Below are positions 1 to 12,347 of a stretch of DNA of 64,000 bases, piece after piece. Made by a program: the position numbers and the translations under genes. Position 1 is the first letter of the stretch; each line of letters opens with the position of its first letter. This DNA is from Malurus cyaneus samueli (lineage: Eukaryota; Chordata; Aves; Passeriformes; Maluridae), in NCBI GenBank assembly GCA_009741485.1, contig CM019238.1, forward strand, positions 7,731,477-7,795,476, given 5' to 3'. The notes under the pieces are model-generated. The model worked only from the letters and a program-made list of their open reading frames with translations. It ran no database searches and had not been told where the DNA came from.

Positions 1-189
1 AGAGGGACTTAGGAGGCAGTTCTGAAGTGTCTGTGTCTGATATCTTACTTCTAAATACTGCACTCTTTTTCAATACTTTGACCTGTTTACCAAAGATTAC
101 TAATGAATTCGCATCAGAAAACATGGAAGTTCTGATTTTCTCTGCTAGATTATTTTGCAGAAAGGTTTCCTGACCTTTTATTTCTTCAG

Positions 190-3100
190 GTGACAGAGGT
201 GATGTAGGTCCACCAGGTCTTCCTGTGCTTGGGACTTCAGAACAGGCACTGCAAATCAAAGGAGACAAAGGAGATCCTGGATTAGCTGGGCTTGGAGGAT
301 TCCCTGGACCTAGAGGTATTTCACAACATTGCAATTAGTTTCCAGTATCTGGGCTTGTTACCAGTAGAGCATGGTCTGTCCTTTTGGCAGTCCCTGCAGT
401 GTTACTGTTTTCTGTTCTGCCATTCCCATTCTAGCAAGATTCAGTTCTCAATTTTGAGAAAATTTTTCCTTTGAAGTTCTGTTCTGCAGATCTGATGTCA
501 TCCCTTCTTCCTTTTTAAGGGGAGCTTAGGGTTACCAATCAGCTGACCCAAGGGAGCTGAATGTCTGCACTATTAAATGAAATTCCACTCTTCTGCATTA
601 CCCAGGTGATAAAGGAATCCCAGGAAGCCGTGGACAGCCTGGTCCCCCTGGTCCAGTTGGGTCAGCAAACAAAGAGAGAGGTGTTCTTGGTGACCCAGGC
701 TTCCCTGGTCCACCTGGACAACCTGGGCTGCCAGGACAGAAGGGTGCACATGGTATCATGGGATTTCCAGGAATGCCAGGAGAGCGGGTAAATGCCTTCT
801 TAAGTATCTTCATCTTCTCTGAGTGCTCCTAGGAAAGTCCTGTGTTCTAATTGGTACTTCTGTAGCACAGCAAGTAGAAGCTGACAGGATTTTTTGTTAC
901 AAAACTTGCAGATTGCTTTTGTTTGGCTCATATCATTAAATAACACTTTACATGGTATTTCTTCCTAGATCCTTGTGTTCTGTTATCCCACATAATCCAA
1001 ACTTGGAACAACAAGAATGAAAAGCAAAGGCTAATTTTGGCTGGGTTGGGTTTTTTTCAGGGTTCAGATGGCACCATGGGAACACTTGGATTCCCAGGAC
1101 CTATTGGCCTCCCTGGTCCAAAGGGTAAGAAATCTTTAACAGCGTACCTGGCCTTTGATTATACACAGCCCTAATATTGATGACATAAAGGAATAAGTGG
1201 TGTTCTGGAAGTGTCCATTGCTCTCCAGGCTCCCCAGTACATCTTCCCTTGCACACAGCTTCATTCAGACAAGACCCATCCCAAGCCCAAATACTTTATG
1301 GTGCCCTGAAAGTTTGCCCACAGCATTGGGTGAATCCTGTTGGACAGTGCAGGAGGCACCCTTTCCTCTCATCTCCTTGTGTCAAAAGTGCAGGATGTTG
1401 TGGAATTACCTGTAAAGGTCTCTTGTGCATTTGCATGAGTGGATCTGCATCCATTGATGGTTGTGTTTTCAGACTTGTCTTTGTTTGCTCCATGAATTTG
1501 AAATATAGCAAGGTTTATTTTCTTAAACAAGCCCTGGAAACTGCTGTCCACAGTAAATTATGGCATTTCCTTTCTTTTCCAGGTGACCAGGGAGAGTCTC
1601 TTGGTGTTCCTGGCATTGGTGGACCAAAAGGAGAGAGAGGAGACCCGGGGTTTCCAGGTAAAGTAGCCCTTGATTGCTCACTTTGAGAATACAGAATTCT
1701 AGAGACTGCACAGGATGGCATTGCCAAATTTGGGTATTTTTGTAATCCTGGAAGCGAGGTTTGAGGAGTCTGCAATCCAGGTGGGGCACAAATCTGGATG
1801 ATAATGAAAGATCTGAGACCAGCAACTCTAGTGCTGGGTTCACTTCACTTCTTGAGGAGCCACTTGTGAACTTGCACTGGCATTTGGCACCCCGGGAGTC
1901 CAGCCTGGGGCCCAGGCAATGGCTGAGCAAACACAAGTGCTGCAACCTCAACACACCATGTTTTCACCCTCTTCATTCCTTCCTCCAGTCTGACTTGTGT
2001 GTTTGTTTATATCCTTTCAGGAGAGAGAGGGAGAGAAGGACTCAAGGGTGAACCAGGCTATCCCGGGAGCACTGGGGTGAATGGACCCAAAGGCAGCCCG
2101 GGAGATCTTGGCCAAGAAGGACCAGCAGGTACAGGATTGGGCACAAGTTCTGCAGCTCATGGTGTGAACTGTGACAACCTCACCTTGATGCTTCCTTAGC
2201 CCTGTTTGACCTGTCTCAGCTGAGGTTTAAATAAGAAGTTTGGCAAGAAAATGAGAATTAGTTTTAACAGTGGTGTAAGGAGTCACCTTGTCCTGCTGGT
2301 CAAATATGGTGAATCCTCCACAATTGAAACCTAAAGGAATTCCATGACCAATAGGGAAGATCTCAGATACAAGCAGTGGCAGGTTCTTCACAGCTCTTTC
2401 ATTTCATAATTTCTGTCTGTTCCCTCTCTAGAGCCAAACCTACCCAGAAAAATGACTACAAGTGTCTTTGGGTCATGGGTAACTAGCAGGTGGATTCCCA
2501 AATAGTTACCAAGATCAAAGGTTGGAGAATGGTGAAAGTTGTAATGGAAATGTTTTATTTGAAAACAAATTTAATTAGTTATTTGGTGTGTGAACTGCTT
2601 GTGTTTTACTTAGTGGATGATGAAGAATGTCATTGCTGTGATTAAAAAAACCCCATCAAATAAATAGTTTGATAAATGTGATGCTAGTAGTGGCATGAGG
2701 AGAGATTTGGTTCTGATTTTGCTTTAACAGTAGTTTATTAACCCATGTTATGAGTTAAGTGCAGGAACAGAAGCTGCAGGACAGAGCTGTGAGCTGTTTC
2801 AGCCTGAATGTGATGTTTAGTACAGGAATGTCTTCCTCCTTGCTGTTAGGAATCCCTGGAAATGCTGGACTGAGAGGAGCCCCTGGCCCACCAGGACCCC
2901 CAGGACAGCCAGGATCTGTTGGATTCCCTGGAGCTCGTGGAACAGCGGGACCTAAAGGTATACGTGCAGGCTGCACATGGAGGGAGAAGCTGGGTCAGAA
3001 AAGCAGTGTTTTGGCCAAGTGTCTGCAGCAGACAGTGTGTGATGGGCCAGCTGTGTGGGGGAAAGAGCTCTTTGGCATTGCTGTTCAGGCACCAGCTGCT

Positions 3101-6100
3101 AGAAAGGAGCAGAGGAATGGTTTGGAAGGGATGGGGTTTTCACTTGGTTTGAGTCACTGGTGGGTGTTCAGTGAGAATTAGACTGGTGAGGGCAGCAGGA
3201 AGAGTTTCTGTGAAGGGCACTTGTGTGAAGGAGAACTTACATTTTTACATACTGTGTTCCCCTGTATGTCAGGGCTGTATTGTATTCTCCATGAAGCATC
3301 TTATGCATTTCCACCTGAATAGATTGTTTCCCTATTTGCTCACTTGTGTGTTCCCGATGTCTCCTCAGGCTTTCATGGATTTCCAGGTTTAAATGGTTTG
3401 AATGGCTTACCAGGCACAAAAGGGTCTCCTGGAACACCAGGTAAAGGAAACACATAGTACAAGTGTCACAGCTGGGGAAATGCATACCCTATTCTATCAT
3501 GAGAGCAGTGTTTCCCACAAAATTCCCCTATTTCACCCAGTTCTGGCTTTAATTATGACCTAAGAAAAACCTCAGGATACTGAATATGCATGAACAAATT
3601 CTTCTTCACTACCAGTAAGAACAGGATGCAGCCTGTGGAGTTGAAGTGGCTTTTCTGGTGATGGTTCTCCTTGAATTCCTGAAAGACTATGTCACTGCTG
3701 GAAAACTGATAGAATTGAATCATGAAACTCTTCCATTTCCTATGGATGTTTGCTTTGAGCAGGGCACCACCAAATGCTTGCTTTGAATTGGACCTAGCAA
3801 TGAAATGTTTCTGCACTGAGTTTCAGAGCCCTCTATTATATGGAGCTCAAGGAAGGCATCAATAAAATCAGAAACTGACTGATTACTTTCCAGATTCTGC
3901 TTTTAGGAAGCTTTTGCTGGGTTTTTTTTTCAGATTTTTAATCATATGAAATAGAATATAGTTCTGTGTTGCAAACAGTGTTTTATTAAAGTAAAGAAGT
4001 GAAAAAAGACCTTACCAAAATGACTTGTTAAATTACAGTCATGTTGTAAAATAGCATCTAAAATTTGTGACAGCAGTTTTATGCATGAAAATGGACAGTC
4101 TTCACATATACAACTCAAACAATACCTGTGTTTTCTTTGTTTAAAACATTCTCTATCAGAAGGTAATGATTCACAGCATGTAGATCCTGCACAATTTTCC
4201 TGCGAGAGCTGCTTTCCAGAGTGAAAGGCTGAACATCTTGCAGCTTTTCCTGGGAGTGTCTGCCCTGCCCCACGTGTGCCTGTGTGCATTCTGCAGCAGG
4301 CAGTGCAAACTGAACTGCCTGTGTTGCAGCATGAAGCCCACAAGGTTATTTAAAGACCAGAGGCTGAGTCTCTGTTGTGTCCTCGTGAGAGACACAGGCT
4401 GGCAGCAGAGCCTGTCACAGGACTGTTGTGTTCCCATTCTTGTGCAAGAGCTTGTGGGGAGACCAGAACAGTCATATGCTTTTCTCTCAGCATCTCACAG
4501 ATTGTTTAAATGTACTCTGCACAACCAGAGTAGCATGTGAGGCACCAAATCACCAATTCCAGCTGCTCTACTGGAAACAGCAGAGACATTAGTAAATGGC
4601 TAGTTTTTTAATCACCACTTATTCTGTGTAACAATTTGACTGCTTTTAGGCAATTTGAATAGACTCTCTTATCTTTGTTAACCATGTTTAATTAGGTCTG
4701 AGTGAAGCTGGACTGAAAGGACCTGCAGGTCTCCCAGGTCCGAAGGGAGAAGAAGGTTCTCCAGGCTTGGGAAGAGGACCTGCAGGATTCCCTGGACCAA
4801 AAGGCTCATCTGGAGATACGGGTAAATATTGATGTTCTGGAAGCAGGATGTATTGCAACACAGGTTAATGGGTTGTATGGCCAGCAGAGCTACCAAAGAC
4901 AGCTCCTGAAGCCTTAAAGGTGGTTACAAGTTTGACAGGTAAATGTTAAATCTGTGATGTGGCTCTGTATTTGAGAAACAGTTGGTTACGCAGTTCTGAA
5001 AGTATCTGTACCTCTCCTGAAAACAATATAAATTGTTTTCCCTCCTGTAGTGAGATGTCTCTTTGTTCTCCATTTAAATGCTCCCCAGCCACAACTTCTG
5101 TCGATATCTGTGAAGATCCATGAAGATCTTTGGTCCTCCCTCACTCTGTTTCTTATTCTAGGTCCCCCTGGTCCTATGGGACTGCCTGGCTTGCCAGGAA
5201 CACCTGGAGTTTCTCTTCCATCTGATATCCATGGGAGACCTGGAGATGCTGGCCTTCCAGGCACTGATGGGAGTTCAGGTGTGTGCACTTTGGAAGCTTT
5301 GTCCTGATGGCACTGGTGCCCATTCAGTACCTCCCAGCCTTGTCAGAGAGGCTGAGACTCCAGTGTTTCCCAACCAGAAGGACAATGGGGATAGCTCCAG
5401 CATTTGCCTCAGGAATAAATCTTGCCAATTTACTCTGTTGTCTCCAGGTTTCCCAGGACTTCCAGGCCCACGAGGGCCCCCTGGCCCAGCTTCTGACCAG
5501 GGTGACACAGGCACTCCAGGTTTCCCTGGCGTTCTTGGCTTGCGAGGCATTAAGGGTGATGTGGGACCCACTGGTCCCATTGGACTCCCTGGAGCATCTG
5601 GATTCAAAGGTAATCCTGCCTTGAAGGGAGTTGGGTGTGGTTTGGCAGCTGTCATCTTGCAGTAGGAATAGTGTTGGGTGGTTACAGTGGCCTCCCTCAT
5701 TCAGGTGTAAGAGCTGAGTTTGATGTCTCAATCTTTCCTTTTGGCTCCTTCAGATTTTAGCTACTGACTCCAAAAGCAGCAAAGGGGAGGCCACCTCCAG
5801 GTGGTTTTTTTGTGTGTTCCTATGATTTTTTTTCCTTTTATCCTTGGCTTTTTCTGAGTAGATGGTGTCCACCTGCAATGTTACTGTGCTTGTTGACCAC
5901 AGTTACCCATTTGTGCTCTCCAGGCAAGGACTGGAGTTGCTGTTTCATCCCACCTGTCCTGTATGCTCAGAGGCATTGTGTGCTGGATTTAGGTCTCCAC
6001 AAGAGGCTAAGAGGATTGTAGGGGTTCAGAACTGTTCTGGGCTAAGGCAGGGAGCACATTGCTCTGTCTTTGGTCTGCTCTAAAGGAGTCCAAGGGGCAG

Positions 6101-9100
6101 CTGCACGGGGAGTCCAGGAACAGCACACAGCTCAAAAGCCAGGGCAGGATGGAGAGCCACTGCCTGATGAAGAACTGTCTGCTGTCTTTGTAGGCTGGCA
6201 GATCCCATCCCTCTGTGCTGTGCATAGAGATGGATTCCAAATAGTGAAGGTGTGCACTCCCCAAACATTATCCTGGGGTTACCCAAGAAGGGGAAGAGTG
6301 CTTTCAATAAAGTACAGTTAGGTGGAAATTCTTGTTCTGAGGCTCTGCAGCCATCGTGAAATTGTGCACTGACTTCCTTCAGGGCTGTGATCCCCTCCAA
6401 CTCAGAGCCCAAATGCTGTTGCTGCCATCAGTGAATGTCCCAGCTGTGGGTCAGAATGGGGAGCCTGTGCTTAGCCCCAGCCTCAGCTGAGTGTCTTTGC
6501 AGGGGCGAGAGGAGAGCCTGGCCTAATGGGGATGCCAGGTAAAGATGGGCCTCCGGGGGATCCTGGCTACGCCGGGCTGAAAGGTGAAACGGGCCGTCGA
6601 GGTGAGTGCTGCAGGATTTGAAAGCACCTGGTTTGGGCTGGGAACGATTTCAGAGCTCCCTCAATGGGTTTATTTGGGAGACTCTTGCTTTCTTAGAGAC
6701 TGAAGTAAGTTGGAAAGAGCTTGACATACTTTTTATAAGATACCCAGTGCTGATGTACAAAGGTGGTCTTAATTTCACATTCTGTCAGGATTAGCATCAA
6801 AACTGTGTGATTTCTTACACATCCTTTGCCCCATGTGCAGGTCTTCCTGGCAGACCAGGGGCTCCAGGAATAACCCCACAGCCAGAAGAAGTCACAGCCC
6901 CTGCAGGATTACCTGGTCTGCCAGGAATTGATGGTGTCCCTGGCTTTGATGGAGATCCTGGATTCCATGGCCCAGCTGGAAAACCAGGTAAAAAAAAAGT
7001 ACACTCAGATCCCCAAAATGCTGTTCTTCTGGAAGAAAACCACTACTTTATCAAATGCATTAAGAATGGTTACAGGAATTTTTAATTTAGGAAAGAATTC
7101 CATCAAAATGCATACAAATATGCTACATTTATAGCCACGTGTGATATTCAGCTGCATGTCTCAATCCTTTTACAGACAATCAGGTGGAGTCCCTTTTGGA
7201 GGTGGCTGTTTGTAACCACAGCTGGTGAAGAGTGAGCTCTTGCTGATGTCCTGTTTCCCTTCTGGAATATGATTGCAGGAGTGAAGGCAGTAATATGAGG
7301 AAATAATGATACTAATGATTGTATTTTATTTCAGGCCCAAAAGGTTTGCCAGGAAGATCTGGTTTGAAAGGACGTGATGGCTTACCTGGAACACCTGGCA
7401 CAGTTGGGGATCCAGGACTTACAGGTGCCCCAGGACCACAGGGATTTGAAGGTAATTTTATGATTTGGGAAGCACAGATCAAAAAGAAACAATCAGTAGA
7501 ATTGTGTTTGCTTACAGCTTCTGCAGAGACCCTCCCCAACACCCAAATACCTTAGGAAGAACAGGGGATGTCTGTGGTCTTGTGTTTTCCTCACTGATTC
7601 ACTACAGATAGAAAGGTCTGTCACACATCCTTGTTGATGACACTGCTGGTGTTTCTGTAGGTGCAATTCCAAGCACTTTTTGGTTTTAATGTTTTGTGGA
7701 TGTGGGAATCATCTTGAAGATCTAAAAGAGTGATACAGTATTCAGAGTAACCATAGCTGTGAGGTCTGAACAGTAGAGGAAAGGCACAGAGAGAAAGAAG
7801 CGGAATATCATCAAGAAGAATGCTATAGCAAAAATGAATTTATTAGATTTTGGTTGGTGCTTTGAGATCTTAGAACTGCTGTATGTGAGATACACCTAAC
7901 ACTTTGGCACCAGAGTTGTTGGGCAAAGAAAGGAAATTAAAAGAAGGGAATGGGTGGGTGATGGTGTGAAATGACTGCTTTTGGAGCTGTTAAGTCTAGT
8001 AATTCATACAACAACCATATAGCTTGAGCTCCTCATTGTACAGACTGCCATAAGCAATGCCTGACAAGGTACAGAGCCAGCTGATGTCCATACTGTGCTG
8101 CAGAAATAGCGATTCCTCTTGTGTTCCAGGTGTTGCTGGGAAGCCGGGTTCCCTTGGATTGCCGGGAATGCCTGGTCGGAGCGTGGGTGTTGGCTACACC
8201 CTGGTAAAGCACAGTCAGTCGGATCAGATCCCCCTGTGTCCCATAGGAATGAATAAGCTTTGGGATGGCTACAGCTTACTGTATGTGGAGGGGCAGGAGA
8301 AGTCACACAACCAGGATCTCGGTGAGTTGATAGAATTCTCTCAGGCATGAACAGCACAGGCCAAAATCCCATTTTGAAGGAGCCATCCTCCCTGGCAGTG
8401 CAGACGGCTGTGGTGGCAGCTGGCTCGGCCAGATCTGCACTGGGATCGGCGTCACTCGTGCCATCCTCACCACTAGCGTTGGTGTGTGTGTCTGGGAGTG
8501 TTTGGCAAATGCTTGCCATGACCACCTCTTGGATTTTTCCAGGTTTTGCTGGCTCATGTTTGCCTCGCTTCAGCACCATGCCCTTCATTTACTGCAACAT
8601 CAATGAGGTGTGCTACTACGCCAGCCGGAACGACAAGTCCTACTGGCTGTCCACCACTGCTCCCATCCCCATGATGCCCGTGGACAGCGTGCAGATCCCA
8701 CAGTACATCAGCCGCTGCTCTGTGTGCGAAGCACCTTCCCAGGCCGTGGCTGTGCACAGCCAGGACATCACCATCCCACAGTGTCCCCTGGGCTGGCGCA
8801 GCCTGTGGATAGGATACTCCTTCCTTATGGTAAGGACACTGCTGCTGTGCAAAGGCAGCTGGAAACATTTCCATCTCTCCTCTTTGATGAGGTCACTGAG
8901 ACTGTTGTGTGAGTTATTTACAGGAACCTGGAGCCCAGTCTCTTCTTGCCCCAGTGCATTCATCAGCTGAGTTGCTGTAGCTCTGAGTTGGCTCTGTTTA
9001 GGACCTGCCCCAATCAATTTTGGTGGTAACACTGCTGCCTTGGTTCTGTATTGCCACAGATGTTTGCTTTTCAAACCTTTAAATGTGGGAACAGTAATTA

Positions 9101-9690
9101 AGCTACAGTATTGACTTAATCCTCTTTAAAGAGTTTTCCATTGCACTCTCCTAGAAGCTCATTAGTGTAAGATTGTTAGAAAAACATGTCAGCATTATTG
9201 TTTCCAAATTTTGCCAACTTTTAAGTGAAAAGCTGGTTTTCGATTATTCCAGGCCTGCATATTCAACCTGAGTCTGTTCCTTTGCTTTTTACCTTCTAGC
9301 TCTGACTCAAGGGACAGCTGCACATGGCCAGGGCATAATCTTGGTTGCCCGTTTCACTTCTTTAAGCAATGGAACCTGTTTACCTCCTGGTGTTCCTTTG
9401 ACTCACTCACCTTGCAATCTTCATTTCAGCACACGGCGGCGGGGGCAGAAGGTGGAGGCCAGTCCCTTGTGTCACCTGGCTCCTGCCTGGAGGATTTCCG
9501 AGCTACTCCGTTCATCGAGTGCAATGGTGCCCGGGGCACGTGCCACTACTTTGCCAACAAGTACAGCTTCTGGCTGACCACGGTGGAGCAGGAGCAGCAG
9601 TTTGTCAGCGCTCCTCCCTCAGAGACGCTGAAAGCAGGACAGCTTCGGACTCGGGTCAGCCGCTGCCAGGTGTGCATGAAGAACTTGTAG
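190..9690 (+). CDS. COL4A6: Collagen type IV alpha-6 chain, 3' part (16 exons, partial)
   Basis: This is the C-terminal part of a basement-membrane collagen IV chain, which forms heterotrimers (alpha5-alpha5-alpha6 is the known one) that network through their NC1 domains. Exons, all bounded by AG/GT: 190-315, 606-787, 1061-1124, 1583-1657, 2021-2128, 2850-2957, 3369-3440, 4696-4821, 5162-5278, 5448-5609, 6503-6601, 6841-6987, 7335-7451, 8130-8321, 8543-8829, 9430-9690. Most exons start inside a split Gly codon (phase 1), as is typical of this family. They encode about 746 residues: Gly-X-Y repeats with short interruptions, then NC1. NC1 lies on three exons, as in alpha2-like chains (alpha2, 4, 6), not five as in alpha1-like chains. 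That, together with ATG4A as convergent neighbour, gives COL4A6 rather than COL4A5. The 5' exons lie outside the window. The introns, 94 to 1255 bp long, hold nothing I recognise. Confidence 0.95.
8130..8321 (+). CDS. COL4A6: COL4A6 exon: end of triple helix and start of NC1
   Basis: The first part finishes the Gly-X-Y helix (ending [13 protein letters not shown]). The rest begins NC1 with [16 protein letters not shown], the usual start of a collagen IV NC1 subdomain, and carries the first NC1 cysteine. The donor at 8322 (gtgagtt) splits a Gly codon. Confidence 0.95.
8543..8829 (+). CDS. COL4A6: COL4A6 exon: NC1 core
   Basis: This exon encodes 95 complete residues with six cysteines, including the motif SRCSVCEAP and the segment [13 protein letters not shown] at its end. 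[11 protein letters not shown] contains the methionine pair where Met93, the sulfilimine cross-link residue of collagen IV, is expected. The exon ends in phase 0 at gtaagg. The wording of the segment is closer to alpha2/alpha6 than to alpha1/alpha5 (recalled family patterns, not an alignment). Confidence 0.95.
9430..9690 (+). CDS. COL4A6: COL4A6 last coding exon: C-terminal NC1
   Basis: The last five of the 12 NC1 cysteines are here. The exon starts in phase 0 after ctttcatttcag-type acceptor sequence and ends with [10 protein letters not shown] and a TAG stop at 9688-9690. The lysine in TLKAGQ is in the position of Lys/Hyl211, the partner of Met93 in the peroxidasin-made sulfilimine bond (family knowledge). 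A 3' UTR follows directly. Confidence 0.95.
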   Translation, partial: HTAAGAEGGGQSLVSPGSCLEDFRATPFIECNGARGTCHYFANKYSFWLTTVEQEQQFVSAPPSETLKAGQLRTRVSRCQVCMKNL

Positions 9691-10975
9691 TAACAGAAAT
9701 CCAGGTACAGGAACAGTCTTTGTTACCCCAGATTAGACATCATTGACTGAAGAAGAGTAAATTCATAAACCTGTTTTGTGTGTGTTTGATGGGTGAATCA
9801 AGACCGGCAGAACTCTACAAAGATCAAGTTTCAACTCCCAGAATTTGACTGCGCACAGAGGAGGGAAAGACCAGTGTTCTGAAGCAATTTTTTTAATGAA
9901 ACATGGTGCTATGTTTTTACTTCAATGTTTTTTTCCCTTCCTTTATGGCTACCTCAGAAAGTCTCTGTGAGTTCCTTACTCAGACTGAAGAGCAGCTGAC
10001 GCCTCACACCTCTCCTCTGTCCGAAGCACACCCAGTGGTCACCCAGGGAGACTTTTCCAAGGCTGTGCTTAATTAGTGTTTTTGCAAACAGCTTTTGGTC
10101 TAGTGTAAGGGAGTGAAGACTCATTCTCCTGTGAAACATAGAACTAGCTAAAATTTATCAGTATATTGTAGGTGGCTTGGAAACACTATGCACTAATGGT
10201 TGATAATGGATCTAAGAAAAATTGAGAAAGGAATGTTTTGCTTTGCTTATTACACAGACAGAACTTTCTTTCCTCCAATAAGGTACCAATTCTAATCCAA
10301 ACTGATAGCCATAGTTGACCTGAAAGAGCTACAATGAAAAATGCAAGTTTTGATGTGAAGATGAATCCAAAACACCTCTACCTTTTTCAATAGCTTTCTA
10401 TTGAAATATATTCCAGGTAAAATGTCAGCTTCATAGTCTGTGCTTATCTCCTTGCAGTCAATGATATACAGCCATACTTTATTAGCCAACATTTTATTAA
10501 TATGAACATCGATTTCCTTTCTGAGACAGCTTATTTTGTAATTATTCAGACTGTGTGTGTTTGAAAAGTAAAGCCTTTACTAGCTAGCACATGAGCTTAT
10601 GCAGACACAGGAGTAAGATGTTATGGGATGTACATTTTTTACTCCTGCAGTCAGCATGTGTTGTATACTGTTTCCTCTGGGCTTTATTACTGTTAGTTTA
10701 AAAATTGTATCTCTACTGTATGCACTGTTAACTTTTCTTCAGGGCGTAATTAAAGAGAAATACCACTCCTTGGAGCAAGGGCTCATTTAATTTTTGTCTG
10801 TGGGGAGGAGAGGGATGCAACTGATCTCACAAGCAGTGACTTGACATTAATGAAGAAGAAATGTTTTGTTAAAAAAAAAAATGCAGCTAATCCATGCAGA
10901 GGGGAAGAAAAGTATATTTTTCCTACATGTATAGTTTCCAAGCCATGGCTAATAAACATTGGAGGCAAACAAGAT
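9691..10975 (+). other. COL4A6: COL4A6 3' UTR
   Basis: About 1.27 kb of non-coding, AT-rich sequence between the stop codon and the first good poly(A) signal. No reading frame or repeat stands out. The exact 3' end is inferred from the signal at 10951 and is not known. Confidence 0.7.
10951..10956 (+). terminator. COL4A6: Poly(A) signal AATAAA, probable COL4A6 3' end
   Basis: A canonical hexamer 1.26 kb after the stop codon and just before the convergent ATG4A transcript should end. An alternative weaker start of the 3' end could lie upstream near 10750 (attaaa), so usage is inferred. Confidence 0.6.
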
Positions 10976-11077
10976 GAACTGTGAGCAGGTCATGACTATT
11001 TTCTTGGAAATCACACTCGCCCTGATCAAGAAGTGCAAGTGAGAGGAGACAGCATTCAGGATTTCTCTATGTTGTCA

Positions 11078-12282
11078 TTTATTGCTGAAGATGAAAGTGT
11101 GCAATTCACGTTCGTTACACTATCGTGACAAAATGATCAGAATGGGGACTGTCTGACAGTAAAAAGGAACTGTAGAATGAATTAAAAGATATCTGCCTTT
11201 ATTCTGGGCTGGTTTTCTTATAGCTGCAAGAGAGATACTCTGAGAAACAAAACTGCAGCAGCTCTTCTGCTAAACCTGGAGAATTAAGGCACTTTTACCA
11301 AAACAGATTTCAAAAGGCAACAAGTCAAAACCCAATGATTAAGTAGTTTGCATACGCCTATATATTAAGTTTTAAGATAACCTGGGTTATATTTAGCTCA
11401 CACAAACAATTAACAAAATATAGCAGCATACAACCTATGAAAAGCTTAAGAAATTTATTAGATGCACAGATAAAGTGCAGTAACAGAGATACTTGTGTAA
11501 ATCTTTTTTAAAATAAATAAGATACAGTTAAACCACCTTTGACTCACTTTAGCTCCAAAAGAAAAGTCAGCCTAAGTTTTAATGATTGAACTTTAAGGTC
11601 AAGGTGAAATATATCATAACTATAACAGTGGTCATGATCTATATCAACTATTTGAGGCTCCTGTTCCTCTTGAGGTTTCCCAGAAACAGGAAGGCTATTG
11701 CAAAACGTATACGTTAGACATAGTTCCTTTCACAGAAACATTTTTGTAATAAAGTGTGGTTGCTCAAATACATGTTAAAATATTTAACAAGGAAACAATT
11801 TTCTCCTGATCCAGTCGATCTTTTAAACAAGACAATGCATTTTTTTCTATGATGCAGCCCATGGGAGGGAACAGAAGTAAACATCCTCCTTAACTGAAGA
11901 CTGTTTTGCTTTAAGAACTAAACTATTGCATTATATGAGAGCAAGAAATACCCATTTTGTGTTTATCCCTTTCTCCAAACATACAGCCTATTGACAGACA
12001 TTTTTGTCTTAATCTCAGAAGTCCATTTGTCTTCAAGAAAGACACATACTAAAAAGAGGTTCCCTTTCAGGGTCTTATAATAAAATCTTTCACTGCTTTT
12101 CCATCTGGGGAAGCTCTTTAACAGAAGGAACTGTCTCTGTTGGAGTTTTGGATGCTACCAGGTGTTTGTGCTCTGTTATCCATGATTTCAGGCACTTTAG
12201 GGCTAACATGGCTGTGTAATTGAAGTCAATGCAATAATATTAGCAATATGTTCGATACTCAGAAGGGTCACCACAGTTTCCT
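11078..12282 (-). other. ATG4A: ATG4A 3' UTR with alternative poly(A) signals
   Basis: Non-coding sequence after the ATG4A stop codon at 12283-12285. On the - strand AATAAA hexamers lie at 11454-11459, 11197-11202 and 11078-11083, giving possible 3' UTRs of roughly 0.8, 1.1 and 1.2 kb. Which is used cannot be decided here. The lowest one leaves only about 120 bp between the COL4A6 and ATG4A signals. Confidence 0.6.
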
Positions 12283-12347
12283 TCAAACACTCAGGATTTC
12301 AAATTCTTCTTCCAATTCAAATAGCTTGTCAGTAGATTCAATGAGTT
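12283..12347 (-). CDS. ATG4A: ATG4A last coding exon with LIR motif
   Basis: It codes for 20 residues ending EEEFEILSV, then TGA. F391-E-I-L394 fits the LC3-interacting-region pattern (aromatic-x-x-hydrophobic with acidic residues before it) known at the C-terminus of ATG4B. The acceptor is ttttttttcag. Confidence 0.92.

Noticed and set aside
8004..8588. - strand frame of 194 codons over COL4A6 NC1 exons
   Set aside because: Antisense shadow of the NC1-coding exons; it crosses introns and lacks its own splice sites or known domain.
1..10000. COL4A5 as the identity of the collagen gene
   Set aside because: COL4A5 is alpha1-like with a five-exon NC1 and is divergent from, not adjacent to, ATG4A in the known vertebrate order. 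The three-exon NC1 and convergent ATG4A point to COL4A6.
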